From assembly GCA_905215385.1 (NCBI GenBank), contig CAJMPY010000009.1, positions 1 through 64,000 of the forward strand: a DNA stretch of 64,000 nt. The letters are read 5' to 3'. Both the position numbers and the translations under genes were made by a program. This document shows positions 25,706 to 33,797 of the stretch, piece after piece; positions within the stretch are counted from its first letter, which is position 1, and each line of letters begins with the position of its first letter. Source of the DNA: an uncultured bacterium (lineage in GTDB: Bacteria > Actinomycetota > Coriobacteriia > Coriobacteriales > Coriobacteriaceae). The notes beneath the pieces are model-generated. The model was not told the DNA's origin and did no database searches. It saw nothing but the letters and a program-made list of their open reading frames with translations.

Positions 25706-27679
25706 ATGACCGAAAGCATGCAGCAGATGGCGCTCGACACGCTCGGCGCCTATTTTGGCTACACCTCGTTTCGCCCGGGGCAGGACCGCATGGTCGATGC
25801 GATCCTTGCCGGTCGCGACGCGCTGGGCGTTATGCCCACGGGCGCCGGCAAGTCCATTTGCTACCAGGTGCCCGCGCTCATGCTGCCCGGTATCACCTTT
25901 GTGGTGAGTCCGCTGCTGTCGCTTATGGAGGATCAGACCCGTGCGTTGCTCGCGGCGGGTGCGCGACCCAGCTATCTCAACTCCAGCCTTACGCCGGCTC
26001 AGCAAAATACCGTGCTCAAACGTGCTCGTGAGGGGCGCTACCAGCTTATGTACGTGGCGCCCGAGCGCCTGCTCGAGCCGCGCTTTTTAGCCTTTGCGCA
26101 GGAGGCCGCGGCGGACGGCGGCATTGGCGTGCCGCTCGTGGCCATTGACGAGGCCCATTGCGTGAGCCAGTGGGGCCAGGATTTCCGCCCCGCCTATCTG
26201 CAGATTCGCGAGTTCATCGATTCCCTGCCGCGGCGTCCCATCGTGGCGGCCTTTACCGCTACGGCGACCGAGCGCGTGCGCACGGACATTCAGCAGATGC
26301 TCGGTCTGCAAAACCCTGCGACGGTGGTGACGGGCTTCGATCGCAAGAACCTCTACTTTGGCTGCGAGGAGATGGGCGACAAGGCCAAGGCCGCGTGGGT
26401 GCGCGACTATGTGATCGCGCATTCGAGCGAGAGCGGCATCGTGTATTGCTCGACCCGCAAGACCGTCGATGCGCTGGCAGGAGAGCTTACCGAGGCTCTG
26501 GGCCCCAGCGGCATTCGCGTGGGCCGCTACCATGCCGGCATGGGTAATGACGCCCGCCGCCAAAGCCAGCGCGCCTTTATCGACGACGATATTCAGGTGA
26601 TGGTTGCCACCAACGCCTTTGGCATGGGCATCGACAAGCCCAACGTGCGCTACGTGATCCACAACAACGTGCCCGAGAGCATCGAGGCCTACTACCAAGA
26701 GGCGGGACGCGCCGGCCGCGATGGCGATCCGGCCAGCTGTCACCTGCTGTGGAACGGAAACGATTTTCGAATGCGTCGCTTCTTGATCGACCGCGGCGAT
26801 GCGGCCGACGAGGCGCTCGACGACGAGCAACGCGCGTGGGCGCTCCAAAATCGATATCGCCTGCTCAGCCAGATGGAGGGCTACTGCAATACCACCGGCT
26901 GTCTGCGCGAATACATGCTGCGCTACTTTGGCGACGAGGCTGCAGCCGAGCATGCGGCTGCGGGCGGCGCCGCCACGGACGACGCCGAGGGCTGCGGCAA
27001 CTGCAGCAACTGCCTCACGCAGTTCGAGGTCGAGGACGTCACCGATATGGCCCGCGCCGCCGTGCGCTACGTCGCCACGCGCCCCATGCGCTTTGGCAAG
27101 TCGCTCATCGCCGACGTGCTCCACGGCGGCAACACCGAGCGCATTCGCCAGATGCATCTGGACGAGGACTGCGGCTATGGTGAGCTGTCGAGCGAATCGG
27201 TCGGGCGCATCAAGGACATCATCGGCCAGCTGTGCGGCCGCGGTTATTTGGCCACCTCGCAGGGGCAATACCCGGTCGTGGGTCTGGGACCGCGTGCCGG
27301 CGAGGTCGAGGACGAGGCGTTTGCCTTTACCGTTAAGCGCCGCGCGTCCAAGCGCAAGGCCTCGGCACGCGCCCGCCGTGCGGTGGATCTGCTGCGCGAG
27401 GAGGCCGAGCTGGATCAGCGCCCGCGCGTTGGCGACGATGCCGAGCTGTTCGAGCGCCTGCGCGCCCTGCGCAAGGAAATCTCGACCGAGCTCGAGATGG
27501 CGCCGTACATGGTCTTTTCCGACAAGGCCCTGCGCGGCCTGTGCCGCCTGCGCCCGCAGACGCGCGACGAGCTTATCCAGGTCAACGGCATCGGCGAGAA
27601 AAAGGCCGACGCCTTTGGCGAGCAGTTTATGGCGGCGATTGAAGAGTTTGAGTCCGAGCATGCGCGGGATGGAGCGTAA
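25706..27679 (+). CDS. recQ: ATP-dependent DNA helicase RecQ
   Basis: A 657-residue 3'-5' helicase acting in recombination and fork repair. Residues 15-345 hold the motor: FRPGQ, Walker A PTGAGKS (44-50), the DEAH box IDEAHCVSQWG near 148, and motif VI QEAGRAGRDG. The RQC domain has the zinc ligands in GYCNTTGCLREYML and CGNCSNC. An HRDC-like domain closes the protein (LRALRKEISTELEMAPYMVF, near 585). Length is normal. A GntR gene starts three bases after the stop, so the two are probably co-transcribed although unrelated in function. Confidence 0.96.
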   Translation: MTESMQQMALDTLGAYFGYTSFRPGQDRMVDAILAGRDALGVMPTGAGKSICYQVPALMLPGITFVVSPLLSLMEDQTRALLAAGARPSYLNSSLTPAQQNTVLKRAREGRYQLMYVAPERLLEPRFLAFAQEAAADGGIGVPLVAIDEAHCVSQWGQDFRPAYLQIREFIDSLPRRPIVAAFTATATERVRTDIQQMLGLQNPATVVTGFDRKNLYFGCEEMGDKAKAAWVRDYVIAHSSESGIVYCSTRKTVDALAGELTEALGPSGIRVGRYHAGMGNDARRQSQRAFIDDDIQVMVATNAFGMGIDKPNVRYVIHNNVPESIEAYYQEAGRAGRDGDPASCHLLWNGNDFRMRRFLIDRGDAADEALDDEQRAWALQNRYRLLSQMEGYCNTTGCLREYMLRYFGDEAAAEHAAAGGAATDDAEGCGNCSNCLTQFEVEDVTDMARAAVRYVATRPMRFGKSLIADVLHGGNTERIRQMHLDEDCGYGELSSESVGRIKDIIGQLCGRGYLATSQGQYPVVGLGPRAGEVEDEAFAFTVKRRASKRKASARARRAVDLLREEAELDQRPRVGDDAELFERLRALRKEISTELEMAPYMVFSDKALRGLCRLRPQTRDELIQVNGIGEKKADAFGEQFMAAIEEFESEHARDGA

Positions 27680-27681
27680 CG

Positions 27682-28437
27682 ATGGCAACCGACGATAAAA
27701 CCGACCGCGCTGGCGTATCCGCCGTGCCGCTGTACCAGCAGGTCATGGACGACCTGAAGGGCGAGATCGCGCGCGGCGTGTACGCGGCCGGCTCGCGCAT
27801 TCCTTCCGAGATGGAGCTCGCGAAGTCCTACGGCGTGGGGCGCATCACCGTACGCCGTGCCATCGAGGAGCTGTCGCGCGCGGGCTACCTCAACCGCCAG
27901 CAGGGGAGGGGCACCTTTGTATGCGCTCCCAAGCTCAAGCGCAAGATTCGCCAGAAGGGCGACGTCCAGAGCTTTACTGAGGGTTGTGCTGCCAACGACA
28001 TGGTGCCCGGAGCGCGCCTGGTATCGCGCACGGTGGTCGCGGCGACGCACGAGGATGCGGCGTTCTTTGGCGTGGAGCCCGGCTGCGAGCTCATCGTGGT
28101 CGAGCGCGTGCGCACGGCCGACGGCATCCCCGTCATGCTCGAGAACAACGCCTTTGTGCTGGCCGACCATCCCTACCTGCAGACGCTTGCCGACGAGGAC
28201 CTCGCCGATAACTCGATCTTTGCGCTCGTCGCCGAGCATTCGGGCCGCGCGCCGCTCAAGTCCGACCCCTGTACCGTGGAGATTGCGCTTGCCGATGCCC
28301 AGGCGGCCCCGCTGCTGGAGGTGCCGGTCGGCGAGCCGCTCTTCTATATGGAGGCGTACTTTACCGATGCGGACGGGCGGCCCCTGCTGCTCGGGCGTCA
28401 AAAGATCGTGGGCTCGCGCTACGTGTTCGACATCTAA
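27682..28437 (+). CDS. GntR family regulator with UTRA domain
   Basis: A 251-residue HutC-type regulator. The winged helix (PLYQQVMDDLKGEIARGVY; GRITVRRAIEELSRAGYLNRQQGRGTFV) covers 15-88 and the UTRA domain 108-248. It starts three bases after recQ and lies 144 bases before an SIS gene. Two identical 17-base sites in that gap make it the likely regulator of the SIS gene. Its winged helix is close to the one at 24606, so these are probably recent paralogs. Confidence 0.93.
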   Translation: MATDDKTDRAGVSAVPLYQQVMDDLKGEIARGVYAAGSRIPSEMELAKSYGVGRITVRRAIEELSRAGYLNRQQGRGTFVCAPKLKRKIRQKGDVQSFTEGCAANDMVPGARLVSRTVVAATHEDAAFFGVEPGCELIVVERVRTADGIPVMLENNAFVLADHPYLQTLADEDLADNSIFALVAEHSGRAPLKSDPCTVEIALADAQAAPLLEVPVGEPLFYMEAYFTDADGRPLLLGRQKIVGSRYVFDI

Positions 28438-28446
28438 CGTCCATAG

Positions 28447-28525
28447 ATAGAACAACATAGAACAAATTTGCTGAAATGACTTCACGGGCACCTGCTTGCA
28501 TGCTATAAATAGAACAACATAGAAC
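28447..28525 (+). promoter_or_regulatory. Tandem 17-base operator before an SIS gene
   Basis: ATAGAACAACATAGAAC occurs at 28447-28463 and again, identically, at 28509-28525. Each unit itself contains ATAGAAC twice. The 62-base period is close to six helical turns, which would allow looping or cooperative binding. Confidence 0.75.
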
Positions 28526-28581
28526 GACTGCAGGTACGAGCTGCCGTCGTCCAAAGCCGCCACACAAGGAGGAGCGTCACC

Positions 28582-29550
28582 GTGAACGCACACGATCTGA
28601 TTCAGGAAATTATCGAGCGCAAGGGTAAGATTGAGAACGTCTTTTGGATCGCCTGCGGCGGTTCGATGATCGACTTAATGCCGGCCAACGAGCTACTCAA
28701 GCGCGAGGCCACTACGTTTGCCTCGACGGTCTACACCGCGCGCGAGTTTTGCCTGATGGCCCCCAAGAGCCTGGGGCCGAAGTCGCTCGTCGTCGCCTGC
28801 AGCCACAGCGGTAACACGCAGGAGGTCGTCGACGGTTGCGAGATGGCGCTGGCTGCCGGTGCCGAGGTCGTGACTATGACCGACTATGCGGGTTCCAAGA
28901 TCGACAACGGCAAGTGGACCACCTGGGTCTATCCGTGGGGCAAGGGCGAGTCGCAGGCCGAGGTCCCGCAGGGCATTGGCGTGCTAATGGCTGCCGAGCT
29001 GCTCGACCAGCAGGAGGGCTACGAGGCGCTCGCCGACATGTATGCCGGCCTTAAGCAGATGGACGCGCTGCTGCCCGCCGCCCGCGAGAAGGTCAACGCC
29101 GAGCTGGGCGATCGCTTTGCCGAGCTCTGCCAGCAGCACAAGTTCTTCTATATCCTGGGCTCCGGCCCCAACTTTAGCCAGACCTATGCCATGGCCATCT
29201 GCTCGCTCATGGAGATGCAGTGGCAGCACTGCTGCTACATCCACTCCGGCGAGTACTTCCACGGCCCGTTCGAGGCTACCGAGCCCGGCGTGTTCTACTT
29301 TGTGCAGCTCGGATCGGGCGAGTGTCGCCCCATGGAGGAGCGCGCGCTGGCGTTCCTCAACACGCACACCGACACGATCATGGTGCTCGACGCACTCGAG
29401 TACGGCGTGGGCGACGTGCCTGCCAGCGTGCGTTCGTACCTGGAGCCAATCTTCTTCTACGCGATGAGCTGCGAGCTGCGCGCAGCCCGCGGTAAGGCGT
29501 TCGACCACAGCCCCGAGATTCGTCGCTACATGGGCATCGAGCAGTACTAG
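28582..29550 (+). CDS. SIS-domain deglycase-like protein, paralog 3
   Basis: A 322-residue two-SIS-domain enzyme. The first domain has VFWIACGGSMIDLMPANELL and VVACSHSGNTQEVV. The second has LMEMQW and HSGEYFHGPFE, with Glu 211 and His 227 in the catalytic 16-residue spacing of FraB. It starts with GTG, behind AAGGAGG. It is paired with the GntR gene at 27682 but has no transporter next to it, so its substrate may enter through one of the two PTS systems in this window. Proposed reaction: cleavage of a phosphorylated glycated amine, inferred from family and context. Confidence 0.85.
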   Translation: MNAHDLIQEIIERKGKIENVFWIACGGSMIDLMPANELLKREATTFASTVYTAREFCLMAPKSLGPKSLVVACSHSGNTQEVVDGCEMALAAGAEVVTMTDYAGSKIDNGKWTTWVYPWGKGESQAEVPQGIGVLMAAELLDQQEGYEALADMYAGLKQMDALLPAAREKVNAELGDRFAELCQQHKFFYILGSGPNFSQTYAMAICSLMEMQWQHCCYIHSGEYFHGPFEATEPGVFYFVQLGSGECRPMEERALAFLNTHTDTIMVLDALEYGVGDVPASVRSYLEPIFFYAMSCELRAARGKAFDHSPEIRRYMGIEQY

Positions 29551-29574
29551 GTACCGGGAATTATCTTTTTTGAC

Positions 29575-29604
29575 GGGGTCTGCGCTGCGCGCGGGCCCCT
29601 TTTT
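29575..29604 (+). terminator. Terminator of the SIS gene at 28582
   Basis: GGGGTCTGCGC pairs with GCGCGGGCCCC (two G-U pairs), loop TGC, followed by TTTTT. Confidence 0.8.
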
Positions 29605-29643
29605 GCGTTGTGGCGGCCGGATTCGTGTCTGCGCGAAAACGAA

Positions 29644-29817
29644 GTCTAATACTTTTCCGCGAAGTGAACGACCTATTTTGGACCTCCGAAGCATCGACAT
29701 TTTTTGGCGCCAAAACCGCAGGAAAATCTTAATGAAACCGCAGGAAATGGTTCCCATAAAGTGTCGATGCTTCGGGGGCTCATTTTTGCTCGTTCACTTC
29801 GCGGAAAAGTATTAGAC
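29644..29817. repeat. Long nested palindrome, copy P3
   Basis: Outer arms of 28 bases (29644-29671 and 29790-29817) are perfectly complementary; they contain CTTTTCCGCGAAGTGAACGA. A second perfect stem, CCGAAGCATCGACA at 29686-29699 with complement at 29762-29775, is nested inside. The centre carries AAAACCGCAGG, also found in P1 and P2. Confidence 0.9.
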
Positions 29818-29849
29818 CTAAATTTGTAAGCGTGTCGTGTGAGCCAAAA

Positions 29850-29886
29850 AGCGGGCCGCGCCGATGGGTTTCCGGCGCGGCCCGCT
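29850..29886. terminator. Terminator of the lactate-dehydrogenase-like gene
   Basis: A 14-base perfect stem AGCGGGCCGCGCCG / complement; on the minus strand it is followed by TTTT. It is a strong terminator for the minus-strand gene and may serve both directions. Confidence 0.85.
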
Positions 29887-29930
29887 TTACATGGCGTCCG
29901 TATGGGCGAGGTGTCGCGTCAAGCGGCGGC

Positions 29931-30908
29931 CTACTTTGCGTCGTACGCCTCGGCATCCCACCAGTCGAGCTGGGCGATGTTGTCGCGGATGTGCTGGCAG
30001 CTCTTGTGGAAGCCCTCGAGCTCGTGCTCGGAAAGGTCGAGCGTGTAGACCTCCTCGACGCCCTCGGCGCCGATCACGCACGGCAGGGAGGTGAAGATGC
30101 CCTCCTCGCCATACTGGCCGGTCATAAGCGTAGAGGCCGAAAGCACGGCGTGCTCGTTGTGCAGCACGGCGGCACAGACGCGCGCGGCGGAGTTGGCGAC
30201 GGCGTACTCGGTGCACTGCTTGCCCTGGTAGGTTACGTAGCCGCCCTTGCGTGCGAGCTCCTCGACCTCCATGTGGTCGAAGGCGTACTTGTCGGGATTC
30301 TCGGCCTGAAGCTCGTTAAGGCTCTTGCCGGCGATGGTCGCGGCCTTAAAGGCGGCAAGCTGGCTAAAGCCGTGCTCGCCGATCATGTAGGCGTCAATGG
30401 ACTTGGGGCTCACGCCGACCTTCTTGGAGATCTCGGTGCGCAGACGGGCGGAGTCCAGGCCGCAGCCCGAGCCGATGATCTTCTTGGGGTCGTAGCCGGT
30501 CAGATGCCACAGCTCGGTGCACACGACGTCGCAGGGGTTGGAGATACTCACGAAGATGCCGTCGAAGCCGGCGTCGACGATGCGCTTGGCAAAGGTGCGG
30601 GCGGCGTCGGTGGTAAAGAACAGCTCGCCGTCGCGGCTACCGGCGGCCAGCGCGACCTTGCCGGCGGCGTTGACGATGACGTCGCAGCAGGCCAGCTCCT
30701 CGTAGTGGTCGTAGCAGTTGACGATCTTGGTGTTGTACGGGACAAACGAAAGGGAGTCGCGCAGGTCCTGGACCTCGGACGTCACCTTGGCCTCGTTGAT
30801 ATCGCACAGGTACAGCTCATCGGCAATGCCCTGCATGAGCAGGCTGTTGGCGACATGTGCTCCTACGTGGCCCTGGCCGACCACACCGATCTTACGCGTC
30901 TGGTACAT
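29931..30908 (-). CDS. ldh: L-lactate dehydrogenase or L-2-hydroxyacid dehydrogenase
   Basis: A 325-residue NAD-dependent enzyme of the LDH/MDH family. The Rossmann motif is GVVGQGHVGAHVANSL. NAAGKV and ISNPCDVV follow, then the substrate-binding SGCGLDSARLR and the catalytic His in GEHG. The family reduces pyruvate or related 2-oxoacids in fermentation. The NPCDV segment and the loop differ from classic LDH, so L-2-hydroxyisocaproate dehydrogenase-like specificity is possible. The ATG at 30908 is preceded by AAAGGAT. Confidence 0.85.
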   Translation of the reverse strand: MYQTRKIGVVGQGHVGAHVANSLLMQGIADELYLCDINEAKVTSEVQDLRDSLSFVPYNTKIVNCYDHYEELACCDVIVNAAGKVALAAGSRDGELFFTTDAARTFAKRIVDAGFDGIFVSISNPCDVVCTELWHLTGYDPKKIIGSGCGLDSARLRTEISKKVGVSPKSIDAYMIGEHGFSQLAAFKAATIAGKSLNELQAENPDKYAFDHMEVEELARKGGYVTYQGKQCTEYAVANSAARVCAAVLHNEHAVLSASTLMTGQYGEEGIFTSLPCVIGAEGVEEVYTLDLSEHELEGFHKSCQHIRDNIAQLDWWDAEAYDAK

Positions 30909-31119
30909 ATACGTATCCTTTCGGCCGAGTTTTTCGCGTCGGACCATTGTAGCGTCCAGGCGTCACTTTGCTAGGCTAAATCGCCGTAGATTCTTGGGGC
31001 ATGCCGTAATCTCTACTTTTGGAGTGATTTGGGCCGCTGACGGCATCGCGGGGCGATGTGCTCGCGCGGATGGGGCCGCTCGTTGTACCATAGCTGCAAC
31101 TGACTCGTAAGGAGCATCC

Positions 31120-32046
31120 ATGCCCATTCGTATTCCCGACGCCCTTCCTGCTGCTGCGCAACTCGAGAGCGAGAACATCTTTGTCATGACCGAGTACCGC
31201 GCGCTACATCAGGACATCCGTCCGCTGCGCGTGCTCATCCTCAACCTCATGCCCACCAAGATCGCCACCGAGACGCAGATCATGCGCAAGCTCTCCAACA
31301 CGCCGCTGCAGGTGGAGGTGGACCTGCTGCGCACCAAAACGCACGAGGCCACGCACGTGAGCGCCGGCCACCTGGAGACGTTTTACCGCACGTTCGACGA
31401 CATCCGCGACATCCACTACGACGGCCTGATCATCACGGGCGCGCCGGTGGAGCAGATGCCGTTCGAGGAGGTCGACTACTGGCCCGAGCTCTGCCAGATC
31501 ATGGATTGGTCCACCACGCACGTGCACTCTACGTTGCATATTTGTTGGGGCGCACAGGCGGGCCTGTATCACCACTACGGTATTCAGAAGTACGACCTGC
31601 CGGCAAAGGCGAGCGGCGTGTTCGAGCATTATCTGGTGAAGCCGCAAAGCCCGCTGGTCCGCGGCTTTGACGACCGTTTTTATGCCGTGCATTCGCGCAA
31701 CACCGATGTGCGCCGCGAGGACGTGGAGGCCGAGCCGCAGCTTGAGGTCGTGGCCGTGTCCGACGAGGTTGGCCTGTACATTGTCAAGTCGACCGACAGC
31801 CGTCGCTTTTTTGTATTTGGCCACCCCGAGTACGATACCGACACGCTGCGCCTGGAGTACGAGCGCGACGTGAAGCGCGGGCTCAACCCTCAGGTGCCGG
31901 CGCATTACTTTCCGGGCGACGACCCCACCGCCGAGCCGCGAAACGTCTGGCGCAGCCAGGCTCAGCTGTTCTACACCAACTGGCTCAACTACTACGTCTA
32001 TCAAACCACGCCCTACGACCTAGCACGCGCCGGCGAGGAGCACTAG
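31120..32046 (+). CDS. metA: Homoserine O-acyltransferase MetA, probably acetyl-CoA-specific
   Basis: A 308-residue enzyme of methionine synthesis that acylates homoserine. It starts MPIRIPDALPA, as MetA does. The nucleophile is Cys 142 in LHICWGAQA; the partner His lies in FVFGHPEYD. The residue that sets acyl-CoA choice, position 111, is Glu (ITGAPVEQMPFEEVDYW). In characterised MetA proteins Gly at this position gives succinyl transfer and Glu gives acetyl transfer. I therefore predict O-acetylhomoserine as product. RBS AAGGAG. I saw no SAM riboswitch upstream. Confidence 0.94.
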   Translation: MPIRIPDALPAAAQLESENIFVMTEYRALHQDIRPLRVLILNLMPTKIATETQIMRKLSNTPLQVEVDLLRTKTHEATHVSAGHLETFYRTFDDIRDIHYDGLIITGAPVEQMPFEEVDYWPELCQIMDWSTTHVHSTLHICWGAQAGLYHHYGIQKYDLPAKASGVFEHYLVKPQSPLVRGFDDRFYAVHSRNTDVRREDVEAEPQLEVVAVSDEVGLYIVKSTDSRRFFVFGHPEYDTDTLRLEYERDVKRGLNPQVPAHYFPGDDPTAEPRNVWRSQAQLFYTNWLNYYVYQTTPYDLARAGEEH

Positions 32047-32088
32047 GCTGCGATGATGCCGCTGTAGCCGTGGCTGATGTGGCAGCGG

Positions 32089-32685
32089 TTAGGCGCTGAT
32101 GATGTGGGGCAGCGGCAGATCGTGGGCGTCGGTGGGGATGTGGTCGACGCGCTGTTCGTCAAAGGCGATGCCGACGATTTGACATACGGGCGAGAGCATG
32201 GGCAGGTAGCGGTCATAGCAGCCGCCGCCGTAGCCTAGGCGCGTGCCGGTGCGGTCGAATGCTACGAGCGGCGCGACGATCATGTCGAGAGCTTCGGCAG
32301 GCACGATAGGGAAGCGGCTGCTGTCGATGTCCGTGGCCGCAAAGGCCCGCGTGGGGTGGGCGATAAACGTAGCCGCGTCCGCGTCGCCGGCAGCAACTGC
32401 CCGCATACACATGCGCTGGCCACAAGCTGCGGCGTCTGTTGCCGAGAGCATGCACGGATAGGCCACGCGCCAGCCACGTTTGGCGGCAGCTGCGGCAAAC
32501 GCGGCTGAGTCGACTTCGGAACCCATCGCGGCATAGACGGCAACGGTGTGCGGCGCCGCGGCATCCAAGCGGCCCAGCAGCTCAACCAGCCGCGCACAGA
32601 TATCAGCAGACTTCGCCGCCCGCAAGTCCAAATCAAGAGCATCGCGCCGAGCAATCACCGCCCGCCGCAACTCAGCCTTGTCCAT
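32089..32685 (-). CDS. 5-formyltetrahydrofolate cyclo-ligase
   Basis: A 198-residue enzyme that converts 5-formyl-THF to 5,10-methenyl-THF with ATP. It begins KAELRRAVIARRDAL, the family start. The signature FDRTGTRLGYGGGCYDRYL near residues 140-158 binds ATP and substrate. It is convergent with metA, whose stop lies 42 bases away. The ATG at 32685 follows GAGAGGAAG on the minus strand. A GGGACAGG repeat sits directly upstream. Confidence 0.92.
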   Translation of the reverse strand: MDKAELRRAVIARRDALDLDLRAAKSADICARLVELLGRLDAAAPHTVAVYAAMGSEVDSAAFAAAAAKRGWRVAYPCMLSATDAAACGQRMCMRAVAAGDADAATFIAHPTRAFAATDIDSSRFPIVPAEALDMIVAPLVAFDRTGTRLGYGGGCYDRYLPMLSPVCQIVGIAFDEQRVDHIPTDAHDLPLPHIISA

Positions 32686-32701
32686 CCCGGCTTCCTCTCC
32701 C

Positions 32702-32750
32702 AAACCTACCAAAAAGGGACAGGTTTATTTTGGCAGGTTTTATCTGGGCA
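32702..32750. repeat. GGGACAGG repeat, copy 4
   Basis: AAACCTACCAAAAAGGGACA and then GGTTTATTTTGGCAGGTTTT. It has the same orientation as copy 1, and lies in the leader of the cyclo-ligase gene. Confidence 0.8.
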
Positions 32751-32757
32751 AATGTCG

Positions 32758-32796
32758 AAACCACCACAAAGGTGCCTGTCCCCTTTGTGGTGGTTT
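32758..32796. repeat. GGTGG hairpin between hicB and the cyclo-ligase gene
   Basis: AAACCACCACAAAGG pairs perfectly with its complement at 32782-32796 around TGCCTGTCC. A related half, GGGGACAGGCACC then TTTGTGGTGG, recurs at 33513-33536. Confidence 0.75.
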
Positions 32797-32813
32797 TGGC
32801 CCATGCGTTAACG

Positions 32814-33143
32814 CTATAGCGCCGCAGCGATCGCTTCAGTCACAAACTTATTGAGTGACTCGCCCTTCTTTGCCGCTGCCAGCGCCGCCTGTTTGTGGAG
32901 CTCAGAGCCCGTTCTTACGTTGAACGAGCCCTTAAAAGCCCGCTCGGGCTCTTTGCCCTTCTCGGCGCAAAACTCAAGGTAATCGTCGACGGCGTCGTGG
33001 AAGCATTGCTCCACTTCTTCAGCCGTGGAGCCTTCAAATACGATTGCGTCTCTAATGCCGGCGACCATACCTGTTAGTACACGCTGCTCGGCATCGAACT
33101 CGACTGGGGCGAAATAGCCCTTGTATGCCAAAACGTTACTCAT
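32814..33143 (-). CDS. hicB: HicB-type antitoxin
   Basis: A 109-residue antitoxin. Residues 1-60 form the HicB fold (YKGYFAPVEFDAEQRVLTGMVAG; FEGSTAEEVEQCFHDAVDDYL). The C-terminal part, FNVRTGSELHKQAALAAAKKGESLNKFV, is a ribbon-helix-helix DNA-binding domain. It neutralises HicA and represses the pair. Its start at 33143 overlaps the end of hicA by eight bases. GGAGG on the minus strand stands five bases before the ATG. Confidence 0.92.
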   Translation of the reverse strand: MSNVLAYKGYFAPVEFDAEQRVLTGMVAGIRDAIVFEGSTAEEVEQCFHDAVDDYLEFCAEKGKEPERAFKGSFNVRTGSELHKQAALAAAKKGESLNKFVTEAIAAAL

Positions 33144-33399
33144 GACTGCCTCCGACATCCTGCAGAAATCGAACGATGTTTCGAATTGTCCCCGCTGTCA
33201 ATTCGTCAGATGGATGAGGCGCGTGCATCACGAACATCCTGCCATCTGAGGGCCTGTAGAAGCGAACGCGCGATCCGGAAGTCTTGCCTTTGCTGTCCAT
33301 TTCAAAGCCATATGAGACCATGACTTTTAAAAAATCGGCATACCGATACGTCGAAGGGCAGCTAAACAGTTGGGCGATGAGTTTATCGGCTCGAGTCAT
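33136..33399 (-). CDS. hicA: HicA-type toxin
   Basis: An 87-residue member of the HicA family with a double-stranded-RNA-binding-like fold; it cuts mRNA. The segment GSRVRFYRPSDGRMFVMHAP precedes HPSDELTAGTIRNIVRFL, and contains the key His. It is somewhat longer at the N-terminus than short HicA proteins. It is first in an operon with hicB and overlaps it. A perfect palindrome 14 bases upstream of the start is the likely HicB operator. Confidence 0.9.
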   Translation of the reverse strand: MTRADKLIAQLFSCPSTYRYADFLKVMVSYGFEMDSKGKTSGSRVRFYRPSDGRMFVMHAPHPSDELTAGTIRNIVRFLQDVGGSHE

Positions 33400-33412
33400 C
33401 CCGCCTCACATT

Positions 33413-33435
33413 TTGCAACTATATTCTAGTTGCAA
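33413..33435 (-). promoter_or_regulatory. Probable hicAB operator
   Basis: TTGCAACTA at 33413-33421 is exactly complemented by TAGTTGCAA at 33427-33435, with TATTC between. It lies immediately upstream of hicA, as operators of autoregulated toxin-antitoxin pairs do. Confidence 0.75.
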
Positions 33436-33481
33436 TTTAAGTCCGATGCAAACACTCATAATATAGGACATGTGTACGTAT

Positions 33482-33494
33482 AGAACAAGTGTTC
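33482..33494. promoter_or_regulatory. LexA-box-like palindrome
   Basis: GAACAAGTGTTC matches the Gram-positive LexA form GAAC-RNRY-GTTY. It lies 83 bases upstream of hicA. No plus-strand gene follows, so any role would be in hicAB control. Confidence 0.35.
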
Positions 33495-33567
33495 GAATCA
33501 CCACTGAGAAAGGGGACAGGCACCTTTGTGGTGGTCTGTGCTGTGGAGTGGGCGTCTGCGGCAGTTC

Positions 33568-33705
33568 GTCTCGATCTGTAACAGTAACTCGGCAAAATTG
33601 GACCCAGTTGTTACAGATTGAGACAAAGAGCTGGTGCCGTTCGGGAACGTCTCGATTTGTAACATCTGGAGCCAATATTGCCGCCTAGATGTTACAGATT
33701 TAGAC
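33568..33705. repeat. Two tandem TGTAACA palindromes
   Basis: Unit 1 (33568-33624) and unit 2 (33649-33705) each run from GTCTCGAT-Y-TGTAACA to TGTTACAGATT-K-AGAC, with unlike centres of about 25 bases. Each is 57 bases, and starts are 81 bases apart. They occupy the 33436-33797 gap, where I see no gene. Confidence 0.8.
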
Positions 33706-33797
33706 AAACTGGTGGGACGGGGTGAGCTGCCCCGCCCAAGCAGAGGCAAAAGAAAAGGTAGATTTTCAGGCATGTTCCAAAAATCTACCTTTGTGCG

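Noticed and set aside
26087..27688. A 533-codon minus-strand frame opposite recQ
   Set aside because: Shadow of the recQ gene, no family features.
30948..31119. SAM riboswitch before metA
   Set aside because: I could not find the conserved S-box helices or a terminator in this short leader.
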